Shown here in pieces: positions 18,681-29,918 of a stretch of 37,779 nt of DNA. This stretch comes from Brooklawnia sp. GTDB lineage: Bacteria > Actinomycetota > Actinomycetes > Propionibacteriales > Propionibacteriaceae. Location: NCBI GenBank assembly GCA_012517115.1, contig JAAYVP010000325.1, positions 1 to 37,779 of the forward strand, written 5' to 3'. The stretch's first letter is position 1, and every line of letters begins with the position of its first letter. Made by a program: the position numbers and the translations under genes. The notes beneath the pieces are model-generated. The model ran no database searches. It saw only the letters and a program-made list of their open reading frames with translations, and had not been told where the DNA came from.

Positions 18681-20630
18681 ATGGGCTCAGTGGACTATCG
18701 GGCACTCGCCCCCCAAATCTTGGACAAGATCGGTGGCGAGGCGAACATTTCGGCGTTGGCGCATTGTGCCACCCGGCTTCGGTTGAACTTGAAGGACGAG
18801 TCCAAGGCGGACAAGACGGCGGTCGAGAGTCTCCCGGGTGTCATTGCCGTGGTGCAGGCCGGCGGTCAGTTCCAGGTCGTGATTGGCAACGAGGTGCCGA
18901 TCTTGTTCGAGGAACTGACCCGGATCAGCAATGTCGGCGGTTCTCACACCTCGGTCGCGGTTGACGAGAAGGGGCCGAAGGGCAACGTGTTCAACCGATT
19001 CATCGAATTGATCAGCGCCATCTTCCAGCCGATCGTCTGGCCGTTGGCTGGCGCCGGGCTGCTGAAGGCGCTGTTGGCCATGAGTACCACCTTCGGATGG
19101 CTGAACGGTGAAACGACGACCTACACAATCCTGAATGCGGCGGCCGACGCGGTGTTCTACTTCCTGCCCATGTTCTTGGCCATCACCGCCGCGAAGCGGT
19201 TCAAGACAAACCAGTTCACCTCGATGGCCCTCGCCGGGGCTTTGGTCTACCCGTCCATCGTCGCGCTGACGGAGTCCGTCGATCCGGTGACCTTCCTCGG
19301 CATACCGGTCGTGGTGATGTCGTATGTCAGCTCGGTGATTCCGATCATTATCGGCGTTTGGCTACAGGGCTACCTGGAACGCAGCCTCAACAAGTTGTTG
19401 CCGCACTGGTTGCGTAACTTCATGACCCCGCTACTCACGCTACTGATCATGGTGCCGCTGCTATTGATGACGGTTGGTCCGGCCACCACATTCGCGGCCC
19501 AAGGCATCTCGGCTGGCGTGAACTTCCTATTCAGTTTCGCGCCTTGGCTCGCAGGGGCGATCCTGGGTGGACTGTGGCAGGTCTTCGTGCTGTTCGGCCT
19601 GCATTGGGGTTTGGTACCGATCATGCTCAACGACTTGTCAACCCAGGGCTTCTCACTGCTCAACGGCCCGTTGCCAGCCGCCGTTCTTGCGCAGGCCGCC
19701 GCCGGGTTGGCAGTTGCTATCCGTAGCCGGAGTGCGAAGCGCCGCGAGGCAGCCGCGCCCGCTGCGTTGTCCGGCTTCGTCGCTGGCATCACCGAGCCCC
19801 TCATCTACGCCGTCAACCTTCCGTTGAAGCGTCCCTTCTACTTCGGTGTCGTCGGTGGTGCGATTGGCGGGGCGATCGCGGCTGCGGGTGGCAGCGCCGC
19901 TAACCAGTTCGTCTTCCCGTCGATACTCGGGCTCACCGCCTACACCCAGCATGGCTCGTTCGTGCTCCAATTGATCGGCACCGGTGTCGCAATGGTGATC
20001 GGCTTCACCCTCACTTTCCTGTTCGGTCCGCGTGAGCAGGCCGACGCCAAGGAAGAGGACGCAACCGTCCCCACCCTCAGCAGCGAGGCTGCACCCACCG
20101 CCGGTGTGACCGATACTGCCGAGATCGCGGGGCCGGTATCGACCGGCACCCGAACCGTCACCTTGGCCACCGGGACCAAGATCGCGCTGGGTGCTCCGGT
20201 CGCCGGAACCGCAGTCGACCTCACCAAGGTGCCCGACAGGGTCTTCGCCTCCTTGGCGATGGGTCGCGGCATCGGCATCGTCCCGACCGACGGCACGATC
20301 GTGGCACCGGTCGACGGCCGGGTGGCTGTGGCGATGAAGACTGGTCATGCGTTCGGGCTCAAGACCGACACCGGAGTTGAGGTGCTGGTGCACATCGGGA
20401 TCGATACTGTGCAAATGAAGGGCGAGGGCTTCGCAGCCCGAGTCGCCAAGGGCGACTTGGTCAAGAAGGGTGATGTCTTGTGTGAGGTCGATCTCGACGT
20501 CATTCGTGCCGCAGGGTACGACCCGACGACGGTGATGATCGTGACCAACACCACGAACTTCACCGATGTCTCGCCCATAGCAACCGGCACACTGGTCGCC
20601 GGGGCGGACGCCGCACTGGTCACGATCTGA
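18681..20630 (+). CDS. bglF: Beta-glucoside-specific PTS EIIBCA component
   Basis: EIIB IGGEANISALAHCATRLRLNLKD; EIIC FMTPLLTLLIMVPL; EIIA HAFGLKTDTGVEVLVHIGIDTVQMKGEGF. ATG at 18681 with upstream gaaagga. Confidence 0.93.
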   Translation: MGSVDYRALAPQILDKIGGEANISALAHCATRLRLNLKDESKADKTAVESLPGVIAVVQAGGQFQVVIGNEVPILFEELTRISNVGGSHTSVAVDEKGPKGNVFNRFIELISAIFQPIVWPLAGAGLLKALLAMSTTFGWLNGETTTYTILNAAADAVFYFLPMFLAITAAKRFKTNQFTSMALAGALVYPSIVALTESVDPVTFLGIPVVVMSYVSSVIPIIIGVWLQGYLERSLNKLLPHWLRNFMTPLLTLLIMVPLLLMTVGPATTFAAQGISAGVNFLFSFAPWLAGAILGGLWQVFVLFGLHWGLVPIMLNDLSTQGFSLLNGPLPAAVLAQAAAGLAVAIRSRSAKRREAAAPAALSGFVAGITEPLIYAVNLPLKRPFYFGVVGGAIGGAIAAAGGSAANQFVFPSILGLTAYTQHGSFVLQLIGTGVAMVIGFTLTFLFGPREQADAKEEDATVPTLSSEAAPTAGVTDTAEIAGPVSTGTRTVTLATGTKIALGAPVAGTAVDLTKVPDRVFASLAMGRGIGIVPTDGTIVAPVDGRVAVAMKTGHAFGLKTDTGVEVLVHIGIDTVQMKGEGFAARVAKGDLVKKGDVLCEVDLDVIRAAGYDPTTVMIVTNTTNFTDVSPIATGTLVAGADAALVTI

Positions 20631-20650
20631 AAACCAACCAGCACCACTGA

Positions 20651-22072
<1,422 letters not shown>

Positions 22073-22079
22073 GCCGCGC

Positions 22080-22110
22080 AGGGCGTCCGGACAGAACGCC
22101 CGGACGCCCT
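22080..22110 (+). terminator. Intercistronic hairpin between bglA and licT
   Basis: 11-bp perfect inverted repeat agggcgtccgg/ccggacgccct with 9-nt loop; no long T-tract. Confidence 0.6.
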
Positions 22111-22146
22111 TCTGGCGAGCTGAACCCGAGCGGGGAGGGGAAGAGG

Positions 22147-23004
22147 ATGACTGGGGCCGACGACGGCCGACGCATCTTGAGGATCTTCAACAACAATGTG
22201 TTGCTGGCGCGCGACTCTCTGGGCCGGGAAGTCGTACTGACCGGTCGAGGGCTTGGTTTCCAGGCAACGCCGGGGCAGCGTGTGGACGAGTCGAAGGTGG
22301 CCAGAACGTTCGTGCCTGAGGACGGCCGGAACGCCGACAACGTGGCCGCGATGCTGGCCTCGATAGCTCCCGAATATCTCCAGATCACCGACGAATTGCT
22401 GGCCCCGGTGTGGGTGGAACGTGGCCAGGAGCCGTCGTCGGCGACGGTGCTCGCGGTGGCCGATCACATCAGCTTCGCGGTCAAGCGCGTCCGGCAGGGA
22501 ATCGAGGTCGACTATCCGCTGCGCACCGAGATCGCCCACCTCTACCCACGCGAGCTGGCCTGGGGGGAACGGATTGTAGCCACACTGAATCAGCGCCTCG
22601 ACTTGCAACTGCCTCCCGAAGAGGCCGTACCACTCGCATTGCACCTGGTAAACGCAGCGTTCAACACAGGGAACCTGTCGCAGACCTATCAGATGACCGG
22701 GGTTTTCTCGCAGATCTTCGACATCATCGAGCAGACGTACGCCCAGAAGCTGGACCGGGACTCGGTCAACGTGGCTCGGTTCATCACCCACCTGCGCTAC
22801 TTCTTCGCGCGCGTGCATGCCGAGACCCAACTCGACCAGGAGTTGGGCTCGTTCACCTCCGCAATCCGTTTGAGCTACCCGGACGCCTACCGGTGCGCTA
22901 TTGGCGTCCGGGCGATCCTCGAACTCCGACTAGGGCAATCAGTGACCGAGGACGAGACCGCCTACTTGGCGATGCACATCGCCCGCCTGACGCAGCCGAG
23001 CTGA
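22147..23004 (+). CDS. licT: BglG/LicT-family transcriptional antiterminator (CAT-RBD + two PRDs)
   Basis: RILRIFNNNVLLARDSLGREVVLTGRGLGFQATPGQRVDESKVARTF (RNA-binding domain); LALHLVNAAF and FITHLRYFFARV PRD motifs. Confidence 0.93.
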   Translation: MTGADDGRRILRIFNNNVLLARDSLGREVVLTGRGLGFQATPGQRVDESKVARTFVPEDGRNADNVAAMLASIAPEYLQITDELLAPVWVERGQEPSSATVLAVADHISFAVKRVRQGIEVDYPLRTEIAHLYPRELAWGERIVATLNQRLDLQLPPEEAVPLALHLVNAAFNTGNLSQTYQMTGVFSQIFDIIEQTYAQKLDRDSVNVARFITHLRYFFARVHAETQLDQELGSFTSAIRLSYPDAYRCAIGVRAILELRLGQSVTEDETAYLAMHIARLTQPS

Positions 23005-23125
23005 ACCTAGGGTCAGGGTATCCACCCGTGATTGGAGTGGTAGAGGCGCAGCCGCCTCGCTGGACTCTGGACTTCCCCGGCTCAGGGACGCAGACTGTTG
23101 CGACAACCCCCTGAAAGGGACGCCC

Positions 23126-24418
23126 ATGACACACCGAACCCGTTTGAGTCCCGTTACCCGTGGATTTCACAGCGGGAGGTGCTGGCGCCGGCATGCGTTG
23201 CCCGCGGCCGTGGCTACCTTGGCGATTGGACTGCTCGCTGCGTGCGGTGGCCAGCCGAGCAACCCGTCTTCGAGCACAACCGGCACTCCGGGCACGTCGA
23301 GCCCATCGGGTGCCCCCATGTCGCCCGCCAATCTCCCGGTGCTGGGTGCGACGGTCGAAGCCAAGATGGCGGAATTGCTCGTCCCGGGCGCAGTGGTCCT
23401 GGTGCGGACTCCCGAGTCAGAATGGCTGGAGGCATTCGGATCGCGGCAGGTGGGTGCGGACGATCCGGTCACCGTCGACGACCACTTCCGTATCGGGTCG
23501 AACACCAAGACCATGACCGGCACGGTCTTGTTGCAACTGGTGGACGAGGGTCTGATCTCGCTCGACGACCCGGTCTCAAAGTACCGACCTGACGTCCCCA
23601 ACGGCGATGCGATCACCGTCGAGCAGTTGCTGACCATGCGCAGCGGTCTATTCAGCTACAGCGAACTCGAGTCGTTCAACGCGATCCTGGACGAGGATCC
23701 CGAGCGGGTCTGGCAGCCGGAGGAACTGGTGGTCCTCGGCTTGGCCGAACCGGTGTACTTCGCGCCCGGTGCAGGGTTCCACTATTCGAACACCAACACG
23801 GTGCTGGCTGGGCTGATCATCGAGCAACTCACCGGAAACAAGCTGGAGGTGGAATTGGAGCAGCGGCTGTATGAGCCGCTCGGGCTCACCGACACCTCGT
23901 TCCCGCCGATCGAGGACGCAGCACTCCCGGCTCCGCACCCGCACGGCTATCTCTACGGCACGAACGTCTCGACGCTCCAGGATGCCGCCCTGCCGTCCGG
24001 GCAGCAGGCGGAGGCGTCCGCGGGAACCCTGCTGCCCAACGACGTCACCAATATGAATCCCTCTTGGGGCTGGGCTGCCGGGGCGGCGATCTCGACCGTT
24101 TCCGATCTGGCCGACTATGTGGAGGTGCTGATCGGGGGTGGCTTGTTGAGTTCCCAACTGCAGCAGGAACGCCTGGACAGCATCCAGCCGTCCAACCCGG
24201 ACGATCCCAGCAGCGCCGGCTACGGGATCGCCTTGGCCCAGTTCGGGCCGATGCTCGGCCACGATGGCTCGTTGCCAGGATTCCAGTCGTTCATGGCCCA
24301 CGACCCCGAGCGAAGTATCACGCTGATCGTGCTCACCAATCTGCAGGCCGGCCCGGGCGGCGAACAGGTCGCGAACGAGATCGCGCGCGCCGTGATCGGG
24401 GAACTCTATGCTGACTGA
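23126..24418 (+). CDS. Beta-lactamase/D-Ala-D-Ala carboxypeptidase-fold serine hydrolase, lipoprotein
   Basis: Lipobox LLAACGG; FRIGSNTKTMTGTVLLQLV (SxxK) and YSNTNTVLAG (YxN) motifs; HDGSLPGF. Confidence 0.9.
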   Translation: MTHRTRLSPVTRGFHSGRCWRRHALPAAVATLAIGLLAACGGQPSNPSSSTTGTPGTSSPSGAPMSPANLPVLGATVEAKMAELLVPGAVVLVRTPESEWLEAFGSRQVGADDPVTVDDHFRIGSNTKTMTGTVLLQLVDEGLISLDDPVSKYRPDVPNGDAITVEQLLTMRSGLFSYSELESFNAILDEDPERVWQPEELVVLGLAEPVYFAPGAGFHYSNTNTVLAGLIIEQLTGNKLEVELEQRLYEPLGLTDTSFPPIEDAALPAPHPHGYLYGTNVSTLQDAALPSGQQAEASAGTLLPNDVTNMNPSWGWAAGAAISTVSDLADYVEVLIGGGLLSSQLQQERLDSIQPSNPDDPSSAGYGIALAQFGPMLGHDGSLPGFQSFMAHDPERSITLIVLTNLQAGPGGEQVANEIARAVIGELYAD

Positions 24419-24535
24419 CCTACTTCGCTGACGGGTCGGCAGCATCCTGCGGCGCCCCGGACGCACCCCACCTCCATGTCGCTGCTGTGCCGGCGAAGAT
24501 CTGTCCGGAGAAGACTAGGTAGACGATTCCCGGTA

Positions 24536-24555
24536 GCCGGGCGCCGGCGCCCGGC
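24536..24555. repeat. 20-bp perfect palindrome
   Basis: gccgggcgccggcgcccggc equals its own reverse complement; in the 24419-24639 intergenic region. Confidence 0.9.
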
Positions 24556-24639
24556 GTCCTGCGGAGCATTGGGAACACTCATCGTCCCAGCTGGCTATTT
24601 GTGCGCACTGATCTGCCGGGGAACCCCTACGCTCAGTCC

Positions 24640-26361
24640 ATGAGCTACCTGCCTCGAGCGGCAACCCCGGCAACCGAAGCGGTGCGCAGCGCACGCGACC
24701 TCCTGCTCCACAACGTCTACGACTACGAGAAGGTGACGCGCGAGTTCCGCTGGCCCGAGCTTGCGGAGTTCAACTTCGCGCTCGAGTGGTTCGACGTCGT
24801 CGCGGGCGAGCACCCCGATCGGGCCGCGCTGACGATCGTGGACGCCAACCTCACCGCGACGAGTTGGTCGTACGCCGAACTGGCCAGGCGTTCCGATCAG
24901 GTCGCCTGCTGGCTCAGCTCACTGGGGGTTCGCCGGGGCGACTCGATGATCGTGATGCTCAACAACACCGTCGAGCTCTGGGAGGTCCTGCTGGGCTTGC
25001 TGAAGGTGGGCGCTGTCGCGATTCCGACCTCCACGCTGGTGTCCGATGTCGATCTGGCTTGGCGCATCGAAACCGCCGACGCCCGCTTCGCGATCGCCCC
25101 CACCTCGTTGGCAGATCGGTTCCATCTGGTGCGGCCCGGCACCACGTTGGTCTGCGTTGGTGAGCAGCCAAGTGCGGGTTGGACGAGCTACTCCGACAGC
25201 CATGCGGCCTCCGACACGTTCGTCCCGGACGGGCCGACACCTGCGGATTCGACCTCGTTGCTCTATTTCACTTCGGGGACGACCGCGCGGCCGAAGCTGG
25301 TCTGTCACACCCAGGTCAGTTACCCGGTCGGGCATCTGTCGACGATGTTCTGGTTGGGGGTTCGCCCGGGTGACGTGCACCTCAACATCAGTTCGCCGGG
25401 CTGGGGCAAGCACGCCTGGAGCAACTTCTTCAGCCCATTCCTGGCTCAAGCCACTGTCTTCATCTTCAACTATGAGCGCTTCAGCGCCGAGACGCTGATG
25501 AAGGTGATGGACTCCCACGAGGTCTCGTCATTCTGCGCACCGCCGACGGTATGGCGAATGCTGATCCAGGCCGACCTGTCGCGGCTGTCTCGTCCGCCAC
25601 GGGAACTGGTGGGAGCCGGTGAAGCCCTCAACCCGGAGGTGATCAACAAGGTTCGGGCCGCGTGGAACAACACGATTCGCGACGGCTACGGGCAGACGGA
25701 GATGACCTGCTGCCTGGGCAATTCGCCGGGGCAGCCCGTTCGGATTGGCGCCATGGGACGCCCGATGCCCGGTTACGCGGTGGTGCTGAAGGATCCGGCC
25801 ACCGATGCCCTGATTGAGGGCGCTGGTGAGGGGGAGATCTGTCTCGACCTGTCGGTGCGCCACCTGGGTTTGATGGGTGGGTACGCCGGTGCCGACGACC
25901 TAACCGCAGAGGCGTGGCGCGGTGGCTATCACCACACCGGAGACATCGGTACTCGAGACGCCGACGGCTACATCACCTATGTCGGGCGTGCGGACGATGT
26001 CTTCAAAGCGTCCGACTACAAGATCAGCCCGTTCGAACTGGAGAGTGCGCTGATGCTGCACGAGGCAGTGGCCGAGTGCGCGATCGTGCCCTCACCGGAC
26101 GGGCTGCGCGGGGCCGTCCCGAAGGCCTACATCTGTTTGGCGTCCGGTTACCAACCGGGCCGCGAAGCAGCAGCGGCGATCTTCGAACACTGCCGCGAAC
26201 ACCTCAACGCCTACCAGTACGTCCGGGTGATTGAGTTCGTCGACCAGTTGCCGAAGACGGTGTCGAGCAAGATCCGGCGCGTCGAACTGCGAAACCTCGA
26301 GGCCGAACGGGTCGCGGCCGGCAGCGACGAGGGCCAGTATTTCTATCGCGATTTCCGCTGA
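24640..26361 (+). CDS. AMP-dependent acyl-CoA synthetase/ligase
   Basis: LLYFTSGTTARPKLVCHTQ (P-loop), DGYGQTEMT, YHHTGDIGTRDADGYITYVGRADDVFKASDYKISPFELES, LPKTVSSKIRR. Alternative GTG start at 24601. Confidence 0.92.
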   Translation: MSYLPRAATPATEAVRSARDLLLHNVYDYEKVTREFRWPELAEFNFALEWFDVVAGEHPDRAALTIVDANLTATSWSYAELARRSDQVACWLSSLGVRRGDSMIVMLNNTVELWEVLLGLLKVGAVAIPTSTLVSDVDLAWRIETADARFAIAPTSLADRFHLVRPGTTLVCVGEQPSAGWTSYSDSHAASDTFVPDGPTPADSTSLLYFTSGTTARPKLVCHTQVSYPVGHLSTMFWLGVRPGDVHLNISSPGWGKHAWSNFFSPFLAQATVFIFNYERFSAETLMKVMDSHEVSSFCAPPTVWRMLIQADLSRLSRPPRELVGAGEALNPEVINKVRAAWNNTIRDGYGQTEMTCCLGNSPGQPVRIGAMGRPMPGYAVVLKDPATDALIEGAGEGEICLDLSVRHLGLMGGYAGADDLTAEAWRGGYHHTGDIGTRDADGYITYVGRADDVFKASDYKISPFELESALMLHEAVAECAIVPSPDGLRGAVPKAYICLASGYQPGREAAAAIFEHCREHLNAYQYVRVIEFVDQLPKTVSSKIRRVELRNLEAERVAAGSDEGQYFYRDFR

Positions 26362-26417
26362 GTCCCGCACCGCACAGGCAAGCCACCGGGTATCCACAGC
26401 GTCCTCTAAGGAACCCG

Positions 26418-27119
26418 TTGTGGACTCGAGTCATGAAAGCGAGATCCTCGCCGACGAGGCAGTTGGACGATCAGGCTCAGGTAGTTCGCGCCGGCCAAGC
26501 CGCCGCGGACGCGGTCCGTGGGGTGGTGGTCGTGGTCGATCAGACGGGCTCCCCGCAAACAGTCGACTGGGCGACCCATTGGGCGGCGGAGACCCATCAG
26601 CGGTTGACCGTGCTCCCGCGGGGGCGCTGGGCGGAGTCTACGGGGTCACAGGTCAGCTCAATCATTGCGGACGCCGGCGTGGCAGCCGTGCTGTTCGCCG
26701 GTCCCCGTAATCCAACCCCCCGGGGCCCAGTGATGATCCTTCCCGAAGGGGCGTTCTGTCCGCCCGAGGACGGGCCCGTTGTGGTTGCCGCGGACGGATT
26801 GGCAGGGTGCGCGCTTCCGCTCGGCGTAGCGTTTGCGTCCGCCCAGCGCTTGGGAGTGCCAGTGCGGGTGACGCCGCTCGCCCGGAACGACCAGGCGGGC
26901 GTCGACCGCGTCCATGAAGCGGTGGAGATGTTCGCCGAATGCTATCCCGACGTGCCGGCCACCGTGGGTCCGGCCGCCGAACTTGCGGCCATCGTGAAGG
27001 ACGAGCGGGCGCAGCTGGTGGTGACCGGGGTGATGGTGTACGGACGCCGGAGTCGGCCACGTCGCTCGCCCGTGGCCGATGCCAGGATGCCGGTAGTCTT
27101 GGTCAACCTGGCGGCTTGA
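26418..27119 (+). CDS. Universal-stress-protein-like protein
   Basis: VVVVVDQTGSPQTVDWATHWAAETHQRLTVL and C-terminal LVVTGVMVYGRRSRPRRSPVADARMPVVLVN resemble UspA-type layout; weak. Start may be ATG 26433. Confidence 0.45.
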   Translation: MWTRVMKARSSPTRQLDDQAQVVRAGQAAADAVRGVVVVVDQTGSPQTVDWATHWAAETHQRLTVLPRGRWAESTGSQVSSIIADAGVAAVLFAGPRNPTPRGPVMILPEGAFCPPEDGPVVVAADGLAGCALPLGVAFASAQRLGVPVRVTPLARNDQAGVDRVHEAVEMFAECYPDVPATVGPAAELAAIVKDERAQLVVTGVMVYGRRSRPRRSPVADARMPVVLVNLAA

Positions 27120-27220
27120 AACCGCGATGATCCGACAAGGACCAGCGAAATAGACTGGACGGCAGGGATGCCTCAGGGCCGTCCGTCCGGGGGCTTCGAC
27201 CCGAGACAGAAGGTGGAGCC

Positions 27221-28111
27221 ATGCAACGGATAGTTCCCTGCCTGTGGTTTGATCACAAGGCAGTCGAAGCAGTCAACTTCTACACTTCTGTGTTCCCGGA
27301 CGGCCGGGTGACCGATACCCAGTACTACCCCTCTCAGGGGTTGCTCGACTTCCAGCGGGAGTTCGCGGGCAGCGAGTTGAGTATCGAGTTCGAGATCGCG
27401 GGCTTGCGGATGATGGCGATCAACGCCGGCCCGGAGTTCACGGTCAACCCGTCGGTGTCGTTCATGGTCAACTTCGACCCGCACGATGGCAAGGCCGTCG
27501 AGTACCTGGAAGCACTCTGGGCGGCGCTGACCGACGGCGGCCGGGAACTGATGCCGCTGGGTGAGTACCCCTTCAGCCGGCGCTACGGGTGGGTCCAGGA
27601 CCGCTACGGGGTCAGCTGGCAACTCATGCTCACCGCCGCTGACGCCGAGCCGCAGCCTGTCGTCGTCCCTTGCCTGATGTTCGCCAACATCGCTCAGAAC
27701 CGAGCGGGTGAGGCGTTGGAGTACTACCAGTCGGTCTTCCCCGAGGCGCGCGTGGGCATGGTGGTCCGCTACCTCGAGCAGACCGGCCCGGCCATCCCGG
27801 GTGCAGTGACGTTCGCCACCATCGACCTGCTCGGGCAGCGCATCGCCGTGATGGATTCCGGCGCCGAGCAGGATTTCACCTTCAACAGCGGTGTCTCACT
27901 GATCGTCGAATGCGCGGACCAGGCGGAGATCGACCGTTATTGGGCGGCGCTGAGCGAGGTGTCGGAGGCGGAACAATGCGGCTGGTGTGTCGACCGGTTC
28001 GGGCTGAGCTGGCAGATTGTCCCCGTCGACCTGGAGAAGCTGATGCAGACCCCGGGCTCGTTCGAGAAGCTGATGCAGATGAAGAAGATCGACATCGCCG
28101 CGTTCGGCTGA
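27221..28111 (+). CDS. PhnB/VOC-family protein with two tandem domains
   Basis: VPCLWFDHKAVEAVNFYTSVFPDGRV and VPCLMFANIAQNRAGEALEYYQSVFPEARVG are paralogous halves; WCVDRFGLSWQIVP. Confidence 0.88.
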   Translation: MQRIVPCLWFDHKAVEAVNFYTSVFPDGRVTDTQYYPSQGLLDFQREFAGSELSIEFEIAGLRMMAINAGPEFTVNPSVSFMVNFDPHDGKAVEYLEALWAALTDGGRELMPLGEYPFSRRYGWVQDRYGVSWQLMLTAADAEPQPVVVPCLMFANIAQNRAGEALEYYQSVFPEARVGMVVRYLEQTGPAIPGAVTFATIDLLGQRIAVMDSGAEQDFTFNSGVSLIVECADQAEIDRYWAALSEVSEAEQCGWCVDRFGLSWQIVPVDLEKLMQTPGSFEKLMQMKKIDIAAFG

Positions 28112-28159
28112 GCCGCCAAGTGGCTGTGCGTGGCGCCGTCGGCTGCGGCGGTGTGCTTG

Positions 28160-28780
28160 CTAGGACGCGCGGACCGGCTGCCGCAAGATGGTGCGCAGCT
28201 TCGCTGGCTCGACCTTGCGTAGGTCGCTGAGGTAGACCTCGTGGTGCTTGCCGACCATGTGCAGCCCGTGCTCGGGGATGAACTGCTCGTGCATCTGCTT
28301 CAACACCGGCGCCTCATCGTCGAACGAGCCGATGTGCAGGGTCTGCACGCATCGCCCTTCGGACAGCACACTCAGCCGGACTTCGTCGAGGCCCGCTGAC
28401 GCGGACGAGGTGCGGACCTGGTCGACCGCTGCCTCGAACATCGTTTGGTCGATCCAGTCGGGAGTCAGCAGCATCAGCGTCCAATCCCAGCGGGACTTGT
28501 CGCGGGCGGCCGTGAACGCTGTCATGTCGTCGGCCCACCACAGTCCCTCAAGGGGCGGGACGACATAGTCGCGACCCAGATCGCGCTTGCTGGCGAACTT
28601 CAGCTTGTAGGCCACCGGATAAAGCACACCCAAGGCGGCGGGGTAGGCCGGTGAGTTGTTCGGATCCCCGTGACCGTCGACCATCAGGTACTGCAGGTCG
28701 GGCACGTCGACGATCTCGAAGACTCCGTGCTTCGCTCGGTAGCTGGCGATGGTCCGTTTGAAATCGATCTTGTCACTCAC
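28160..28780 (-). CDS. GyrI-like small-molecule-binding domain protein
   Basis: SDKIDFKRTIASYRAKHGVFEIVDVPDLQYLMVDGHGDPNNSPAYPAALGVLYPVAYKLKF; GTG start after aaggagg-like site. Confidence 0.8.
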   Translation of the reverse strand: MSDKIDFKRTIASYRAKHGVFEIVDVPDLQYLMVDGHGDPNNSPAYPAALGVLYPVAYKLKFASKRDLGRDYVVPPLEGLWWADDMTAFTAARDKSRWDWTLMLLTPDWIDQTMFEAAVDQVRTSSASAGLDEVRLSVLSEGRCVQTLHIGSFDDEAPVLKQMHEQFIPEHGLHMVGKHHEVYLSDLRKVEPAKLRTILRQPVRAS

Positions 28781-28808
28781 TGCCGGGCTCCTTCCTTCGG
28801 GGTTCTTG

Positions 28809-29825
28809 TCACCGCCAGCCCAGGCCGGGGGCGACATGGGTCAGCAGTGCCTCGATGACGTGCGCGTTGTATGCCACCCCCAGCTGGTTGGGCACCGTCA
28901 ACAGCAAGGTGTCGGCGGCGGCGATGGCCTCGTCCTTGGCGAGGTCCGCGATCAACCGGTCGGGTTCTGCGGCGTAGGTCTTACCGAAGCGGGCCTGTCC
29001 ACCGTCAAGCCAACCGACCTGGTCGCGGCTTGCCGATTCGAGGCCGAAGTAGCGCCGGTCCAGTTCATTGACCAGCGGGAAGATGCTGCGGCTCACCGAA
29101 ATCCGCGGTTCGCGCTGGTGACCCGCCGCCTGCCAGGCCTGCCGGAAACGCTGGATCTGCTCGGCCTGCAGTTGGTGGAACGGCACCCCGGTGTCTTCGG
29201 TGAGCAAAGTGGAACTCATCAGGTTCATCCCGAGCTCGGCGGCCCATTCGGCGGTTGCCCGCGTGCCGGCACCCCACCAGATACGATCACGCAGCCCGGG
29301 GGAGTGCGGTTCGATTCGCAACAGTCCGCCTGGATTGGGGAACATCGGGTGCGGGTTCGGCTCGGCGAACCCTTCGCCGGTCAGCACCTGCAGCAGGGTC
29401 TTGGTGCGCTCGCGCGCCATGGCAGCGGCGTCGTCGTCCACCGGATGATGCCCGAAGTAGCGGAAGCCGTCCACGACCTGCTCGGGGGATCCGCGGCTGA
29501 CCCCCAGCTGCAGCCGGCCACCCGAGATCAGGTCGGCGGCCCCGGCGTCCTCGGCCATGTACATCGGGTTCTCGTAGCGCATGTCGATGACGCCGGTGCC
29601 GATCTCGATTCGGCTGGTCCGGGCGCCGATCGCGGCCAGCAGCGGGAAGGGCGAGGCCAGTTGTCGCGCGAAGTGGTGGACGCGGAAGTAGGCGCCGTCG
29701 GCGCCCAGTTCTTCGGCGGCCACGGCCAGTTCGATGGATTGCAGCAGCGCGTCAGCTGCTGACCGGGTATGCGAGTGGGGGGACGGAGTCCAGTGTCCGA
29801 AGGATAAGAAGCCGATGTTCTTCAC
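28809..29825 (-). CDS. LLM-class flavin-dependent oxidoreductase (luciferase-like)
   Basis: IGFLSFGHWTPSPHSHTRSAADALLQSIELAVAAEELGADGAYFRVHHFARQLASPFPLLAAIGARTSRIEIGTGVIDMRYENP. Confidence 0.9.
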   Translation of the reverse strand: MKNIGFLSFGHWTPSPHSHTRSAADALLQSIELAVAAEELGADGAYFRVHHFARQLASPFPLLAAIGARTSRIEIGTGVIDMRYENPMYMAEDAGAADLISGGRLQLGVSRGSPEQVVDGFRYFGHHPVDDDAAAMARERTKTLLQVLTGEGFAEPNPHPMFPNPGGLLRIEPHSPGLRDRIWWGAGTRATAEWAAELGMNLMSSTLLTEDTGVPFHQLQAEQIQRFRQAWQAAGHQREPRISVSRSIFPLVNELDRRYFGLESASRDQVGWLDGGQARFGKTYAAEPDRLIADLAKDEAIAAADTLLLTVPNQLGVAYNAHVIEALLTHVAPGLGWR

Positions 29826-29918
29826 GCTGGTGCAACGCAAACCGACGGTCTTGCCTTCCCCAACTCCGCAGCTTGCGGTCGGACGCGTCCGCGGCGTTGT
29901 TCGGTCACACTCGGAGAT

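Noticed and set aside
27171-27233. Small ORF MPQGRPSGGFDPRQKVEPCNG overlapping the VOC gene start, possible leader peptide
   Set aside because: Too short, no regulatory amino-acid bias or attenuator hairpin seen; likely chance.
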